Source: Amylostereum areolatum
Taxonomy: Eukaryota > Basidiomycota > Agaricomycetes > Russulales > Stereaceae
Direction: 5' to 3'
Assembly: GCA_012932865.1 (NCBI GenBank)
Contig: SAXG01000038.1
Location: 248,001 to 312,000 of the forward strand
Length of the DNA: 64,000 nucleotides
Shown here: in pieces, positions 43,474 through 53,869 of the stretch
How the letters are laid out: the number at the start of each line of letters is the position of its first letter
Numbering within the stretch: position 1 is the stretch's first letter
Program-made: the position numbers and the translations under genes
Notes under the pieces: generated by a model
The model's database searches: none
Told to the model about the DNA's origin: nothing
Seen by the model: the letters and a program-made list of their open reading frames with translations, nothing else

Positions 43474-43647
43474 ACTAAGTCCGATCCCGGAGGAAGTCGA
43501 GAGCGCAGCCCATCGAGCACAGCAGAAACGGAAGAACATACAGAGAACCCGACAAGATCCCCATCAGTCGCATCAAATGATGACATCTTCGGGACCAGAC
43601 GAGGAAGAAAAGGAAATCTATTCGGAAAACCCGAGAACATCACATCA

Positions 43648-44967
43648 ATGGGAGACACCACCACCTCGATACCCAACCCCGCCACCACACCTGGCAATGT
43701 CCCCCCTGGAGAGACTAATGTACCGCGCCAGACGCCTGCAACTCCAACACCAGCCGATCCCGCAAAACCGAGACATGAGACTCGATTCTCCCTAGGACCT
43801 GGCATGGTCGAACCAATAGGGTGGAAAATGCCATCACCGCGATCACCATCACTTTCTGACCGATCGGTCGATAATAAGAAAGGAAAAGAAGTTCAAGACT
43901 ACGTCTTCGGAAGAGGAGCAACCGCGGATCTTCCAAAAGAATCGAAGCACCCACCAGGGAATTCCCCACCAAGCGGAACAGGAACAATCGGATCAAAACC
44001 CGAAGACAAGGACAAAGGATTCAAACTAAACGCACTAGGAGTATACGACGGAAGAGACCGGGCAAAAGCAGCAAAGTTCATAGAACAATGCGTACTTCGC
44101 TTCATAGCATTCCCCAATGCGTATGCGGCCGACATGCGTAAGATAACCTTCGTACTCTCGCATCTCACCGATGGACCTGCCCTCCACTGGGCGTCCCTTT
44201 TAATAAGCAAGATCGACAAGATACGAGATCGCGGTCTAGATCCAGAAGTATACCTTCCATGGACGGTGTTCCGCGACTACTTCTTAGAAACCTTTGGAGA
44301 AATAGACCCAGGAAGGGACGCTAGATTCAACATACAGCGCCTGGAGCAAGGTACCATGGAAACCAAGGATTATATCACGATCTTCAGAGACTATGCCATG
44401 GAAGCTGGTTACGATCATAAAGCATTGATCGACCAATTCAAGAGAGGACTGCGCAACGATATCGTAGTCGAGATCCTTAAGAGAGATCACATCTCAAACG
44501 ATATTGACAAATGGTATGAACTCGCATTGCGCATTGATAATAACTGGCGAGAAGCTCAAGCATTCCAACGGCATTACACAAGACCAATGAACCCGACGAG
44601 CGACCTCACACTCCTGTACAAGAAACCACAGACGTACGTTCCATTCAGAAGAGGAAACGGAAATAAAGGAAACGTTACAACCACCAGAGTTGCTCAAACA
44701 GGAAATAACGGCCGAAACTTCAGACACCTTACCCCGCAAGAACGCACAGAACTCCAGAAATCAGGATCATGCTTCTACTGCCGAAAGCCAGGACACATCT
44801 CCAGGAACTGCGTAGAGAAATGTACCCAAACAACGATCAATGCACGAACAGCAAATCTGACATCAGAAGAATCCCCGATTGATCAGATCACCAAGCTTGT
44901 GAACAAGATGGACAGCGAAACGTTTGCACGCACTGCCAACATGTTCAAAGACAATCAGGGTTTTTGA
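43648..44967 (+). CDS. gag: Right-copy gag
   Basis: 439 residues, ATG to TGA, same domains as the left copy: capsid region at about 140-300 and zinc knuckle CFYCRKPGHISRNC near residue 375. The end GGT TTT TGA overlaps the -1 pol frame starting TTG at 44964. Confidence 0.92.
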   Translation: MGDTTTSIPNPATTPGNVPPGETNVPRQTPATPTPADPAKPRHETRFSLGPGMVEPIGWKMPSPRSPSLSDRSVDNKKGKEVQDYVFGRGATADLPKESKHPPGNSPPSGTGTIGSKPEDKDKGFKLNALGVYDGRDRAKAAKFIEQCVLRFIAFPNAYAADMRKITFVLSHLTDGPALHWASLLISKIDKIRDRGLDPEVYLPWTVFRDYFLETFGEIDPGRDARFNIQRLEQGTMETKDYITIFRDYAMEAGYDHKALIDQFKRGLRNDIVVEILKRDHISNDIDKWYELALRIDNNWREAQAFQRHYTRPMNPTSDLTLLYKKPQTYVPFRRGNGNKGNVTTTRVAQTGNNGRNFRHLTPQERTELQKSGSCFYCRKPGHISRNCVEKCTQTTINARTANLTSEESPIDQITKLVNKMDSETFARTANMFKDNQGF

Positions 44968-47900
44968 ATCGTCCTTCAAACGCGGCTGTTGAAAGGACAC
45001 AGACAATAAACTTTTCAAGTCAATCTCCTGTGCAGGAAACAGAAGATGACGTAAATAGAACAGTGTATATAAGGTCATACCAAGACGGAGCAACGCACGC
45101 TCCATCAATTCATATACCTGTTATGTTTCATGGAAAGTTCCGTAAAGCCGCAGCAAAAGCGCTACTAGATAGTGGAGCAAGCAGCACCCTGATCCATCCA
45201 GATTTTGTACGAAAACACAAGATGAATCTGATCCAACTTAAGAAACCGATACCGATATACAATGTTGACGGATCTCGGAACACTCTGGGAGAGATCAAAC
45301 AGAAAGTATACCTTCCGATGACAATGGAAGGGATCAACGGAGAAATTCACCACGAAAACCTAGGATTATTCGTCACAGCCCTAGGAGGAGACGAAGTAAT
45401 CTTAGGAACCCCTTGGCTCAAAAAACACAATCCTAACATTGATTGGAGAAAGAGACAGATTACACTACAGACATGCCCAGGTACGTGCTCCACTACGAGT
45501 AAAACAATGATCGTCCAAGGAAAGGACGAACCCTTTCTACAATCATTCGAAGAACAAAAGACGAACCATCACGCAACAATAGAAGAACAAGAAGATCCCG
45601 AATTCGATTCCGATCTCGTCGAGATCGAGACAATCAGAACATTCTATGGGAAAGCTAACATAGAAACGATACCAGTTGCAGAAGAAACGAACGAAACCAA
45701 TACCTGGATAACAGCAAGAGCAACTAAGGCACAAGAACTCGCAGAAAGAGCGGCCATGGGAGAGAAGAAGAAGACACTCAATGAGATGATTCCACCCAGC
45801 TACAAACAGTATCAGAAGGTATTCGAAAAGAAAGCGTCGGAACGCTTCCCAATCAGTAGACCCTGGGATCATGCGATAGACCTGACCGAAGGATGGAAAC
45901 CTCGAAATTGTAAACTGTATCCAATGACAGTACCAGAACGAAAGGAACTGGACACATTTGTGGATGAACATCTACGAAAAGGATACATCCGAGAATCGAA
46001 ATCAGAGATATCATCGCCCTTCTTTTTTATCAAGAAGAAAGATGGATCTCTCCGACCAGTACAGGACTATCGCTATCTCAACTCCATCACGGTAAAAAAT
46101 GAATACCCGATCCCGCTCATCTCAGATCTCATCGACAAATTAAAAGACGCTAAAATCTTCTCAAAGCTCGATCTCCGATGGGGATACAACAATGTTCAAA
46201 TCAAAGAAGGAGATCAATGGAAAGCTGCGTTCAAAACAAACAGAGGCCTGTTCAAACCAATGGTAATGTTCTTCGGACTAACCAACTCGCCCGCAACATT
46301 CCAAGCAATGATGAACGCACTATTCAAAGGATTAATAGACACAGGAAAAGTAGTGGTATACATGGACGACATATTGATATTCACGGAAACACTCGACAAA
46401 CATAGAAGACTGATGAGAGAAGCTCTTCAAATTCTGGAACGGAACGATCTATTCCTGAAACCAGAAAAGTGCTTCTTCGAACAATCATCAATCAAATACC
46501 TCGGTGTGATAATCACGCATAACAAGGTACAGATGGACCCAATCAAAGTTCAAGGACTATCCGAATGGCCCACGCCGAGGAAAGTAAAAGAAGTTCAATC
46601 CTTCCTCGGATTTGGAAATTTCTATCGACGCTTCATCAAAGACTATTCCAAGATCGCAAGACCACTATTCCAACTTACAAAGAAGGACCATGACTGGAAC
46701 TGGATGACCGAATGTGGAAATACCTTCAACAGACTAAAACACGAATTCACGTCGTCCCCAGTCTTGATCATGCCTGACGAAAACAAACCATTCCGCATCG
46801 AAAGCGACGCCTCCGACTTCGCGTACGGGGCTATCCTATCACAACCAGATGAAACCAAAAGATGGCACCCGGTCGCGTACCTGTCCAAATCACTGTCACC
46901 TGTGGAACAGAATTACGAGATATACGACAAAGAACTTTTAGGAGTAGTAAAAGCCCTAGAACACTGGTGACACTATTTAGAAGGAGCGAACTACAAGATC
47001 GAAATCTGGACAGATCATAAAAATCTAGAATACTTCACAACAGCTCAGAAACTTAATCGACGATAAGCACGATGGAGCCTGTACCTGTCCCGCTTTGACT
47101 ACACCCTAGTGCACAAACCAGGAAGTACAAATAAAGCGGACGGACTTTCTAGAAGACCAGATCATAAAGAAGACATTCCAGACAACGACGAACGAATCCT
47201 ACTCCATCCTTCGATATTCAAGGCTAGAGCCACCGGAAGAGGAACAGTCGAAGCAGTCGGAGATAAAGAACTTCTCAAGGAACTAAGGAACTTCTCACAC
47301 CTAGATGATGAAGTTTGGACAGCACTAGATACGATCAAAAGATCGGGACCACGTACCCTTGCAAAAGGAATCGAAGATTGGAATTTTGAGAACGATTTGA
47401 TCATCAGAAAAGGAAAGATCTACGTACCACAAAATCTCGAACTTCGACAAATGATCCTAAAATCGCATCATGATCTCCAAACGATTGGACATCCAGGCGA
47501 AATGAAAACTCTAGAACTGGTACAAAGAAACTTTTGGTGGCCAAAGATGATTTCCTTCGTAAAAAGCTATGTTCAAGGATGCCCCGTATGTCAATCAACA
47601 AAGAATGTCACGCATCCGGCAAAACATTTGTTACAACCTACGGAAATACCGGAACGACCATGGGAAACAATCACATCAGACTTCATCACAGATCTTCCGA
47701 TCTCCAATGGATTTGATTCGATCAACGTAGTCGTCGACAGATTCACCAAAACCGCAGTATTCACACCATGCCTAAAGACGATCAACGCAGAAGAGACAGC
47801 TGATCTTCTGATCGACAACGTATACAGACGATTTGGGCTATGGAAAAGAATGATATCAGACAGAGGCCCTCAATTCGCATCCAAAGTATTCCAGTCCATT

Positions 47901-48854
47901 TGCGAAAGCCTAGGAGTTATCTCATCGCTCAGTACGGCATACCATCCCCAAACAGACGGCGAAACAGAAAGAGTGCATCAAGAATTAGAGCAATATCTTC
48001 GAGCATTTTGCAACGGAGATCAAACGAATTGGGCAAAACTTTTACCGAAAGCAGAATTTGCACACAATATACGACAACATTCAGCTACGAAAGCTTCCCC
48101 ATTTGAACTCCTACACGGGTATCAACCGGTTTTTAACCCGACAATACCAACCGATCCAAGGATACCAACGGCCGAAGAAAGAATGAAGAACTTTAAGAAC
48201 GCATGGGACAACACAGAAGCAAGTCTAGAAATAGCTGCTAAATTGATGAAAATGCAGCATGACCAAACTTTCACACTGCGAGATCAACTCAAACAGGGCG
48301 ACCAAGTATGGTTAGACGGAAAAAACCTTAACACGGTATACCCGAAAACCAAGCTAGCACCGAAACGATTTGGCCCGTTCGAAATCGAAAAGGTTATAGG
48401 ACCAGTAACCTATCGCCTAAAACTACCAATAAAATGGAAAATACACCCAGTATTTCACGCGGCGTTATTAATTCCGTTCAAAGAGACAGAGCAATATGGA
48501 GAAGCCTATGAAAAACCGCCCCCAGAACTAGTAAACGATGAAGAACTCTATGAACTAGAAACAATAATAGCCTCAAAACTAGACAAACGATATTCCGAAC
48601 CATTACATTACTTCGTAAAATGGAAAGGCTACCCAGACTCCGGTAACACATGGGAACCAGCATCTAATCTCGAAGGATCAAAAGATGTGATCGCAGAGGT
48701 CCACCAGAATAACCCCAAGGCACCAAAGTTGCCACCACAGCCAATCAGAGATACCAACACAGAAGCTACTGATCGAGACGAGATCACTGTAGCACAGCAA
48801 GAACAGAGGCCAACGCGACGAAAGAAACACAAGGCGAAAGCAAAACACTGGTGA
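44964..48854 (+). pseudogene. pol: Right-copy pol, two nonsense codons
   Basis: Same order as G pol. The frame is open to TGA at 46968-46970, in RNase H after EHW, then TAA at 47064-47066, then open to 48854. Both stops are shared with the left copy and absent in G. The integrase has PQTDGETERVHQ and the chromodomain is intact (YFVKWKGYPDSGNTWEP). The part after 47935 is F-specific sequence. Confidence 0.9.
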
Positions 48855-48859
48855 GACTC

Positions 48860-48906
48860 AACGCCATTCAGGCGAATGCACTGCCAACAAGAGGGGGATA
48901 AAAACC
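48860..48906 (+). promoter_or_regulatory. Conserved hairpin and TATA-like box before ORF3 (F)
   Basis: CATTC AGGC GAATG hairpin, then GGGGGATAAAAACCCTA about 18 bp later, matching E and G. Confidence 0.5.
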
Positions 48907-48933
48907 CTACGGGTTCAACAAGACAGATCACCA

Positions 48934-50885
48934 ATGTCCACCACCCCAAACACAACCAACACCTCCTCTACCAGTCCAATTGTCTCACCTAACAATGTCG
49001 ACCGCCTCCGCCTCGTCTGCAACAGAGCACACCACACTCAACAGGAACGCGCCCTCTGCGGAGACTGCTTCATCGCTAGATCGGCAGCAATCCTCGCAAT
49101 TAAGTCAGTACCTCCTCCGCCTAGGTCAGGACCAGACGGAAGAACAGGGGGTAAGCCGATTAGAAGCACACGGAAGAACCCTAACTAAAGCACCCGGGTT
49201 CCTCACAGGTGCTAATGCAATCCCCGTGGCCCGGAGCCACGGAAGTCCCACCACCCGATTCCCCGATCCTAGAGAGCCAGATAGCCCGCATGATAGCCGG
49301 AGTAGCGCTCGAACAAGCCAGAGAACGGATCGACGACCTCAAGAGGGAGTCAGCCGACATCCAGAACATCTTGGAGAACCACATCAAGATGCTCGACGGA
49401 GAACTCCATCAGCTAGACTCGAGGTACCTGACGCTCTCAACCGAAATGGAGGAGAGAGAGGTCAAGCTTCTTCGACGATTCAGGAAACTAGCGCAGCGGC
49501 TATACTCAACGTCGCAGAACTCCGAAAATTCCTTAATGAAGTCGGACACCGAGTCAACTGGCTCAACTGGGAAAGACACACCTTCCATGCCGCTTACGAA
49601 GGAGAAATCCTCCGAAGGCGAATGGAAACTACCGGAGTTCCCCATATGTCGTCACGCGACGGCCCAGACATCGACCTTATCTTCCATGGACATCACATCT
49701 CCCCGGGCTACACTGTTCGACCCGATCCCATCACATCCGCCCTCGCCAGACCCCCGTTCCTTCCTAATGCCCCTCCACGACCCGTCACCGCTCCCACACC
49801 ATCAGGATCCCTACCCATCCCCAGTATCACCCAGATTAACCCCGTCCAGCCTCCTATCACTGGAAACGGATTACCCGGAGAGCGAGTCGGACAGCCCCTT
49901 ACTTCCCCGGAGCCCAGACAACCAACCGGCAATCCGTGACCAGTACCTAGGACATCTTCTCGGCTGCCCACAATGCCTAGACCGCCAACTCCATTCCCGG
50001 TATCTGCTAGCGACACTCCCATGCCATGGCACGGAGGCCCCCCTGCTTATCCCTCGTTCCTACATTCGCACTCCGACCACGATCGAGATTCCATCGCCCA
50101 GGATCCCCGAATCACCTCATAGCGACGTAAACATGAATCTGTCGACCCCGACGGAAGACCACTCAAGCGAATCAGAGACGTCGGATTCTCCGATAAGTCG
50201 AGCGATAAAGAAATGCGACAAGATCCAAGAGATAATCGAGGAAATGATGGAGACCCGCACTCGCTGGAAATGAAACCACGAGTCAACGGACAAATCGGAC
50301 AGCTCAGCGGACGAACCGGACAGTCCGATGGACGACAAGACGAAGGAAGCAGCCGAGAATCCCTCGGACAAATGGAACGACGAGCCGACCACGTGGACAC
50401 AAGAGAAGTGGGACGTGATTCCCGTGAAGCCACGGAAACACTGCTGGAAATGCGGCGAGCGAGGCCATCTCCGCCGAGACTGTCCCCATCGCAAGAACAC
50501 TCTCCCTCACTTCCCCCAATTGCGATCTTGCTATCCCCTCCAATCACGGACTCCTCTTCCTCGCCCTCGCCCGAGCCATCTGGATATCAACTACGGTCCA
50601 GGAACACTGATATCCCACCCCCACCTCCGACGCACGGACGCTACTGCCCGCGCCCACCGACAACTTCTAGGATTCCTCGCGCGACGTGAGAGCCTGACGC
50701 ACGAAGCCGCCCAACATGCCACCGAACAGTGGTTGTACTGGGAGGACGCCATGCTCCGCACTCAGCGAGAACCCCCTTCACGCTTCAACCACTCCTGGCG
50801 CGTCGACGATCTCTTCTGGAAGGAAGAAGATTGGGACTTGCAGGAGGCGGAAGAGTCGAAGGATCACTGGCCGGAGCCCTGGTAA
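48934..50885 (+). pseudogene. F ORF3, coiled-coil/CCHC accessory gene with a stop
   Basis: Same design as E ORF3. Three frames overlap at the 5' end (48934-49188; 48980-49939; 49209-50273). The 58-nt intron has GTAAGC, CTAAC and CTCACAG. The coiled-coil frame meets TGA at 50271-50273, after which it stays open to the zinc knuckle CWKCGERGHLRRDC (about 50442-50483) and ends at 50885. E has no stop at that point, so this copy is damaged. Against E, substitutions in the coil and zinc-knuckle parts are mostly silent in this frame, whereas between about 49500 and 49720 they are mostly silent in the -1 frame. Confidence 0.6.
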
Positions 50886-51277
50886 GCGCACGGACGAACT
50901 CTTACCCATCATCATGCACTCGGACTTTCTCTTTCCCCCCATCATCACGTTTTAGCGTTCATAGTTACGACACTTCTTGGACTGATCACGGACTGCGCCC
51001 TCATCCGCACGCATATTTTCCTCGGACTTCTCCACTGTACAGACTCCTATCGCTATGAGGAAGGCGAAGCGCCTGGTATTCTCCCCGCGACGCGCTGGAC
51101 ACGTCGCTTGCCTACGACTCGTTTTTTTTATTATGTACGAACTCTCGCTTACGATTGACGGAAATGATTACATCATTGCCCCTCCACATCGTAAGGATAA
51201 AAAGGAAAGCCACAAAGACCACAACGTCCTCAGACATCGTCTAACAAACCCACTCGCACCACCCAAACCAACCAAAC

Positions 51278-51664
51278 ATGTCTTCTACTCTCGCCTCCTC
51301 TTCGCGCAACCTCTCCACAGTCGACTCCACTCCTCCTACCACCCCTCCTCCCTCGCCCGTCCCCTCGCGCACTCCCATGCCCGACCCACGCGACGAAGAA
51401 CTCCTTCGTCATCTCAAGCGAGTCACGGAACTCCTAAGCCGTCCGGACGTCGCTCGCGCCGTGAAGAGGCCGAGAAGCCTCGACGAAGAAGCGCTGCAGG
51501 AGTCGAAGCGGAGATGCAGTATCAAAGGAGTCTTCAAGAAGCACGGGCCCCGATTCAGAAACCCCGACGACCCAGTCATGACGGCGAGGATAGGGCATAG
51601 GCTAGGGTCTCCCACGATGGACGGGGAGGATATGAAAGTAGTGGAGTCGTGGTTGAAGCGATAG
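51278..51664 (+). CDS. F ORF4, small basic protein
   Basis: 128 residues, ATG to TAG. Ser/Thr/Pro-rich N-terminus with PSPVPSRTP, helical EELLRHLKRVTELLSRPDVA, basic KRPR and ESKRRC, and C-terminal DMKVVESWLKR. It is intact and collinear with E ORF4. The function is unknown. Confidence 0.65.
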   Translation: MSSTLASSSRNLSTVDSTPPTTPPPSPVPSRTPMPDPRDEELLRHLKRVTELLSRPDVARAVKRPRSLDEEALQESKRRCSIKGVFKKHGPRFRNPDDPVMTARIGHRLGSPTMDGEDMKVVESWLKR

Positions 51665-51728
51665 AATAGAATTCTATCGCCCGATTTCGAACAAACATAA
51701 GAAGAGTGAACGTCAAGATAAGAGAACA

Positions 51729-52073
51729 ATGTTCACTGCGACCACTCCACGTTCACTCGTCATCGTCATAAGTGTGATCGTAACACTTACAGTCCTTACC
51801 GCCCTCACATCAATAATCTTCATCCAACGATGGCGTCGACCGAATGAACATGTTCAAGAAATTCCCATGGAACCCATCCGATTCGCGAATCTACGAGACG
51901 TCGATTCTAGAGAGGGGGATAGTGTTACAACTCCGATAAGGTATCTCATTTTCCCTTACCTTATTCGGAAGGACGTCGCTAAAACGATGGATTACGACTG
52001 TGCCCCAGTTCGTAACCGTCTCAATGACGCAACCATGACAGTGCCACAGATCGTCACCGTCTCAACGGCATAG
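51729..52073 (+). CDS. F ORF5, small single-pass membrane protein
   Basis: 114 codons from MFTATTP. One hydrophobic segment (SLVIVISVIVTLTVLTALTS) is followed by QRWRRPNEH and a polar tail. The codons of DVDSREGDS coincide with the polypurine tract (about 51908-51922), and the frame then continues about 50 codons into the 3' LTR. The hydrophobic segment, QRWRR and VQEIP are conserved with E; the LTR-encoded tail is not well conserved and may be incidental. Confidence 0.65.
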   Translation: MFTATTPRSLVIVISVIVTLTVLTALTSIIFIQRWRRPNEHVQEIPMEPIRFANLRDVDSREGDSVTTPIRYLIFPYLIRKDVAKTMDYDCAPVRNRLNDATMTVPQIVTVSTA

Positions 52074-52432
52074 CCACGATGGTGCCACAGTCTCGTCCCC
52101 GTAGATACTTGATACAACCGTCGCTCAATGTACATATGTTTACTCGACCTCCTTTCTTATAAAAGGAGGCTCAACGAACAAGCTATTCCCCAGCTCGTTC
52201 TCTTTGTAAATACAGGACTATTCTATCTAGAACCTCCTCTTAAGAATACTAAAGAGAATCTAACGCAAACTCAATCAAAAGCTCGCCTAAGTCTTCCGTG
52301 AAGACTTACTGCTTCGCTTATCGATCTCCACCTTCGCATAACCGAGACGTCTGGATCACCTGATCCCACTTCTCACACGTACGAGTACTGTAGCCTGAGC
52401 CACTTGTCACGTGATAAGGACCGTCCTTAACA
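51923..52432 (+). repeat. 3' LTR of F
   Basis: 510 bp, TGTTACAACTCCG to CCTTAACA, nearly identical to 41230-41739. TATAAAAG at 52158-52165. It is preceded by the polypurine tract and followed by the target-site copy ATCCG (52433-52437). Confidence 0.92.
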
Positions 52433-52501
52433 ATCCGTCGTTTAGCGACGTCCTTCCTAATAAGGTAGTAGGAAATGGGATACCTTGATCGAGTTGTAAC
52501 A
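52433..52501 (-). repeat. Terminal remnant of the E 5' LTR
   Basis: 69 bp matching 31318-31386 of the E LTR (TCCTAATAAGGTAGTAGG, GATCGAGTTGTAACA). The first 5 bp ATCCG are the F target site. It is followed by GGACC, closing the composite. Confidence 0.88.
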
Positions 52502-52506
52502 GGACC

Positions 52507-53159
52507 CCAGTCCCCACTTATGTTATTCCTGCACACAGAGTCAAAGGTGTTCGTGTTCGCACGGTCCATCGCTCCCCTCTACCTACACGACTCTTCACTG
52601 AGGATGACGACGAGCGGCCCATGGTATTCCGAGACTGGGAGATAAATGGACTACGCCACGCTGGAATCCTCCCTGAAACCGATGGTCCTAATCCAGATGC
52701 AGTACCCATCCGCGTGGGCTTTACAAAAGCGCAGGAGCTTGCAGAGCATTCAAAAGAGAATGCACGCCCGCAAACCTTCGAAGACTTAGTCCCCCCTCCA
52801 TACCGTGACTTCGCATCTGTATTGGACAAGAAAACCTCCGAGTGACTTCCTGACCGACGACCATGGGACCATGCTATCGACATGAAAGACGGCTTTGAAC
52901 CCAAACCATGCAAAATCTACCCCCTCTCACCTTCCGAGCAGATCGAACTCGACACCTTCCTCGACAACCACCTGAAGAAGGGCTATATCCGCCCATCAAA
53001 GTCACCTCAGGCGAGTCCGTTCTTCTTTGTGAAGAAAAGGGATGGAAAGCTGCGTCCTGTACAGGACTATCGAGAATTAAACAAGGGCACTGTCAAGAAT
53101 GAATACCCCTTGCCACTGATCTCTGAAATTGTCGACCGTCTCAAAGGTGCAAAGATCTT
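52507..53159 (+). pseudogene. pol: D pol, linker and first part of RT
   Basis: Continues in frame from 30877. It carries the RT entry region ([34 protein letters not shown]) and has TGA at 52843-52845 between KKTSE and LPDRRPW, where relatives have Arg. It ends at KIF, where the solo LTR inserted within ATCTT. Confidence 0.88.
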
Positions 53160-53618
53160 TGTCATGAATGGTCTATAATTTTCTTCTTTACTTTACATCG
53201 GTTACACGCTTTAGGACTTATTGGCTTATTACCGGTCTGGCTCCACTTCGGCCCGGACCCGGTTCATCTATATCCCACCCGGGCCCACGTGACTCATCTT
53301 GGCCCGGGTCTGACTCCTTTCCCCTGACTCATGCTGTACAGTACTGACTCATGCTGTGCTCTTTTACATACGACTGCTTACTTATACTTGGTCTGCTTAC
53401 TGATCGCCGTGTATTGGTTGCTTACCTAAGTCTCTCTCCTCTCATGTATATAAGGCTCCCTCTCGCTGTACATATTCCCTATCTCGAGCTAGTCAATTCT
53501 ACCGACTTTGCTTGCTTTCCCTCGTCTGTCGCCGTGTCTGATCGGCTCTCCTCTGTCGTCCTCATCTTCTAGTCAGCTGTGTCGTAACTTGGTGCTGACG
53601 CACTAGTCGTTGCTGACA
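53160..53618 (+). repeat. Solo LTR of the A family
   Basis: 459 bp, TGTCATGAATGG to TTGCTGACA, with perfect 5-bp duplication ATCTT (53155-53159 and 53619-53623). No internal region is present, so it arose by LTR-LTR recombination. Its beginning is the reverse complement of 1-144. Confidence 0.93.
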
Positions 53619-53869
53619 ATCTTCTCAAAGATGGATGTTCGCTGGGGCTACAACAACGTCCGCATCAAGGAAGGCGACGAGTGGAAGGCTGCGTTCAAGA
53701 CGAATCGCGGTCTCTTTGAACCTACGGTGATGTTTTTCGGACTTATGAACTCCCCTGCAACGTTTCAGGCAATGATGAATGAACTGTTCAAGGATCTCAT
53801 CGACTTGGGCAAGGTCATTATCTACATGGACGACCTCTTGGTGTTCACTCGCACCATGGACGAACACCG
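53619..53869 (+). pseudogene. pol: D pol, RT catalytic part
   Basis: Encodes MDVRWGYNNVRIKEGDEWKA and the catalytic motif IYMDDLLVF (YMDD near 53822-53833), then ends at DEH where the next element inserted within CG. Confidence 0.88.

Larger units (their letters stand above)
35479..47935. repeat. 12.4-kb inverted repeat (palindrome) with 65-bp spacer
   Basis: Left arm 35479-41674 and right arm 41740-47935 pair with coordinates summing to 83414, with no indel. All long frames in the arms are identical except one gag residue (Leu/Pro). The spacer, 41675-41739, is the first 65 bp of an LTR. Six or more mismatches cluster within about 70 bp of the spacer. Outside 35478/47936 the two sides diverge abruptly to about 90-95%. 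Confidence 0.9.
30878..52501. mobile_element. Composite of two E/F/G-family retroelements
   Basis: 21,624 bp bordered by the perfect 5-bp duplication GGACC (30873-30877 and 52502-52506). The left border is a full minus-oriented LTR of subfamily E. The right border is the last 69 bp of such an LTR. Inside are a minus-strand element on the left and a plus-strand element on the right, head to head. The simplest reading is E inserted in D, F inserted in the 5' LTR of E, then an inversion between their bodies. Confidence 0.85.

Noticed and set aside
49900..50300. F ORF3 stop at 50271 as the true end of the protein
   Set aside because: The same frame stays open after it and is conserved with E through a zinc knuckle; E has no stop there.
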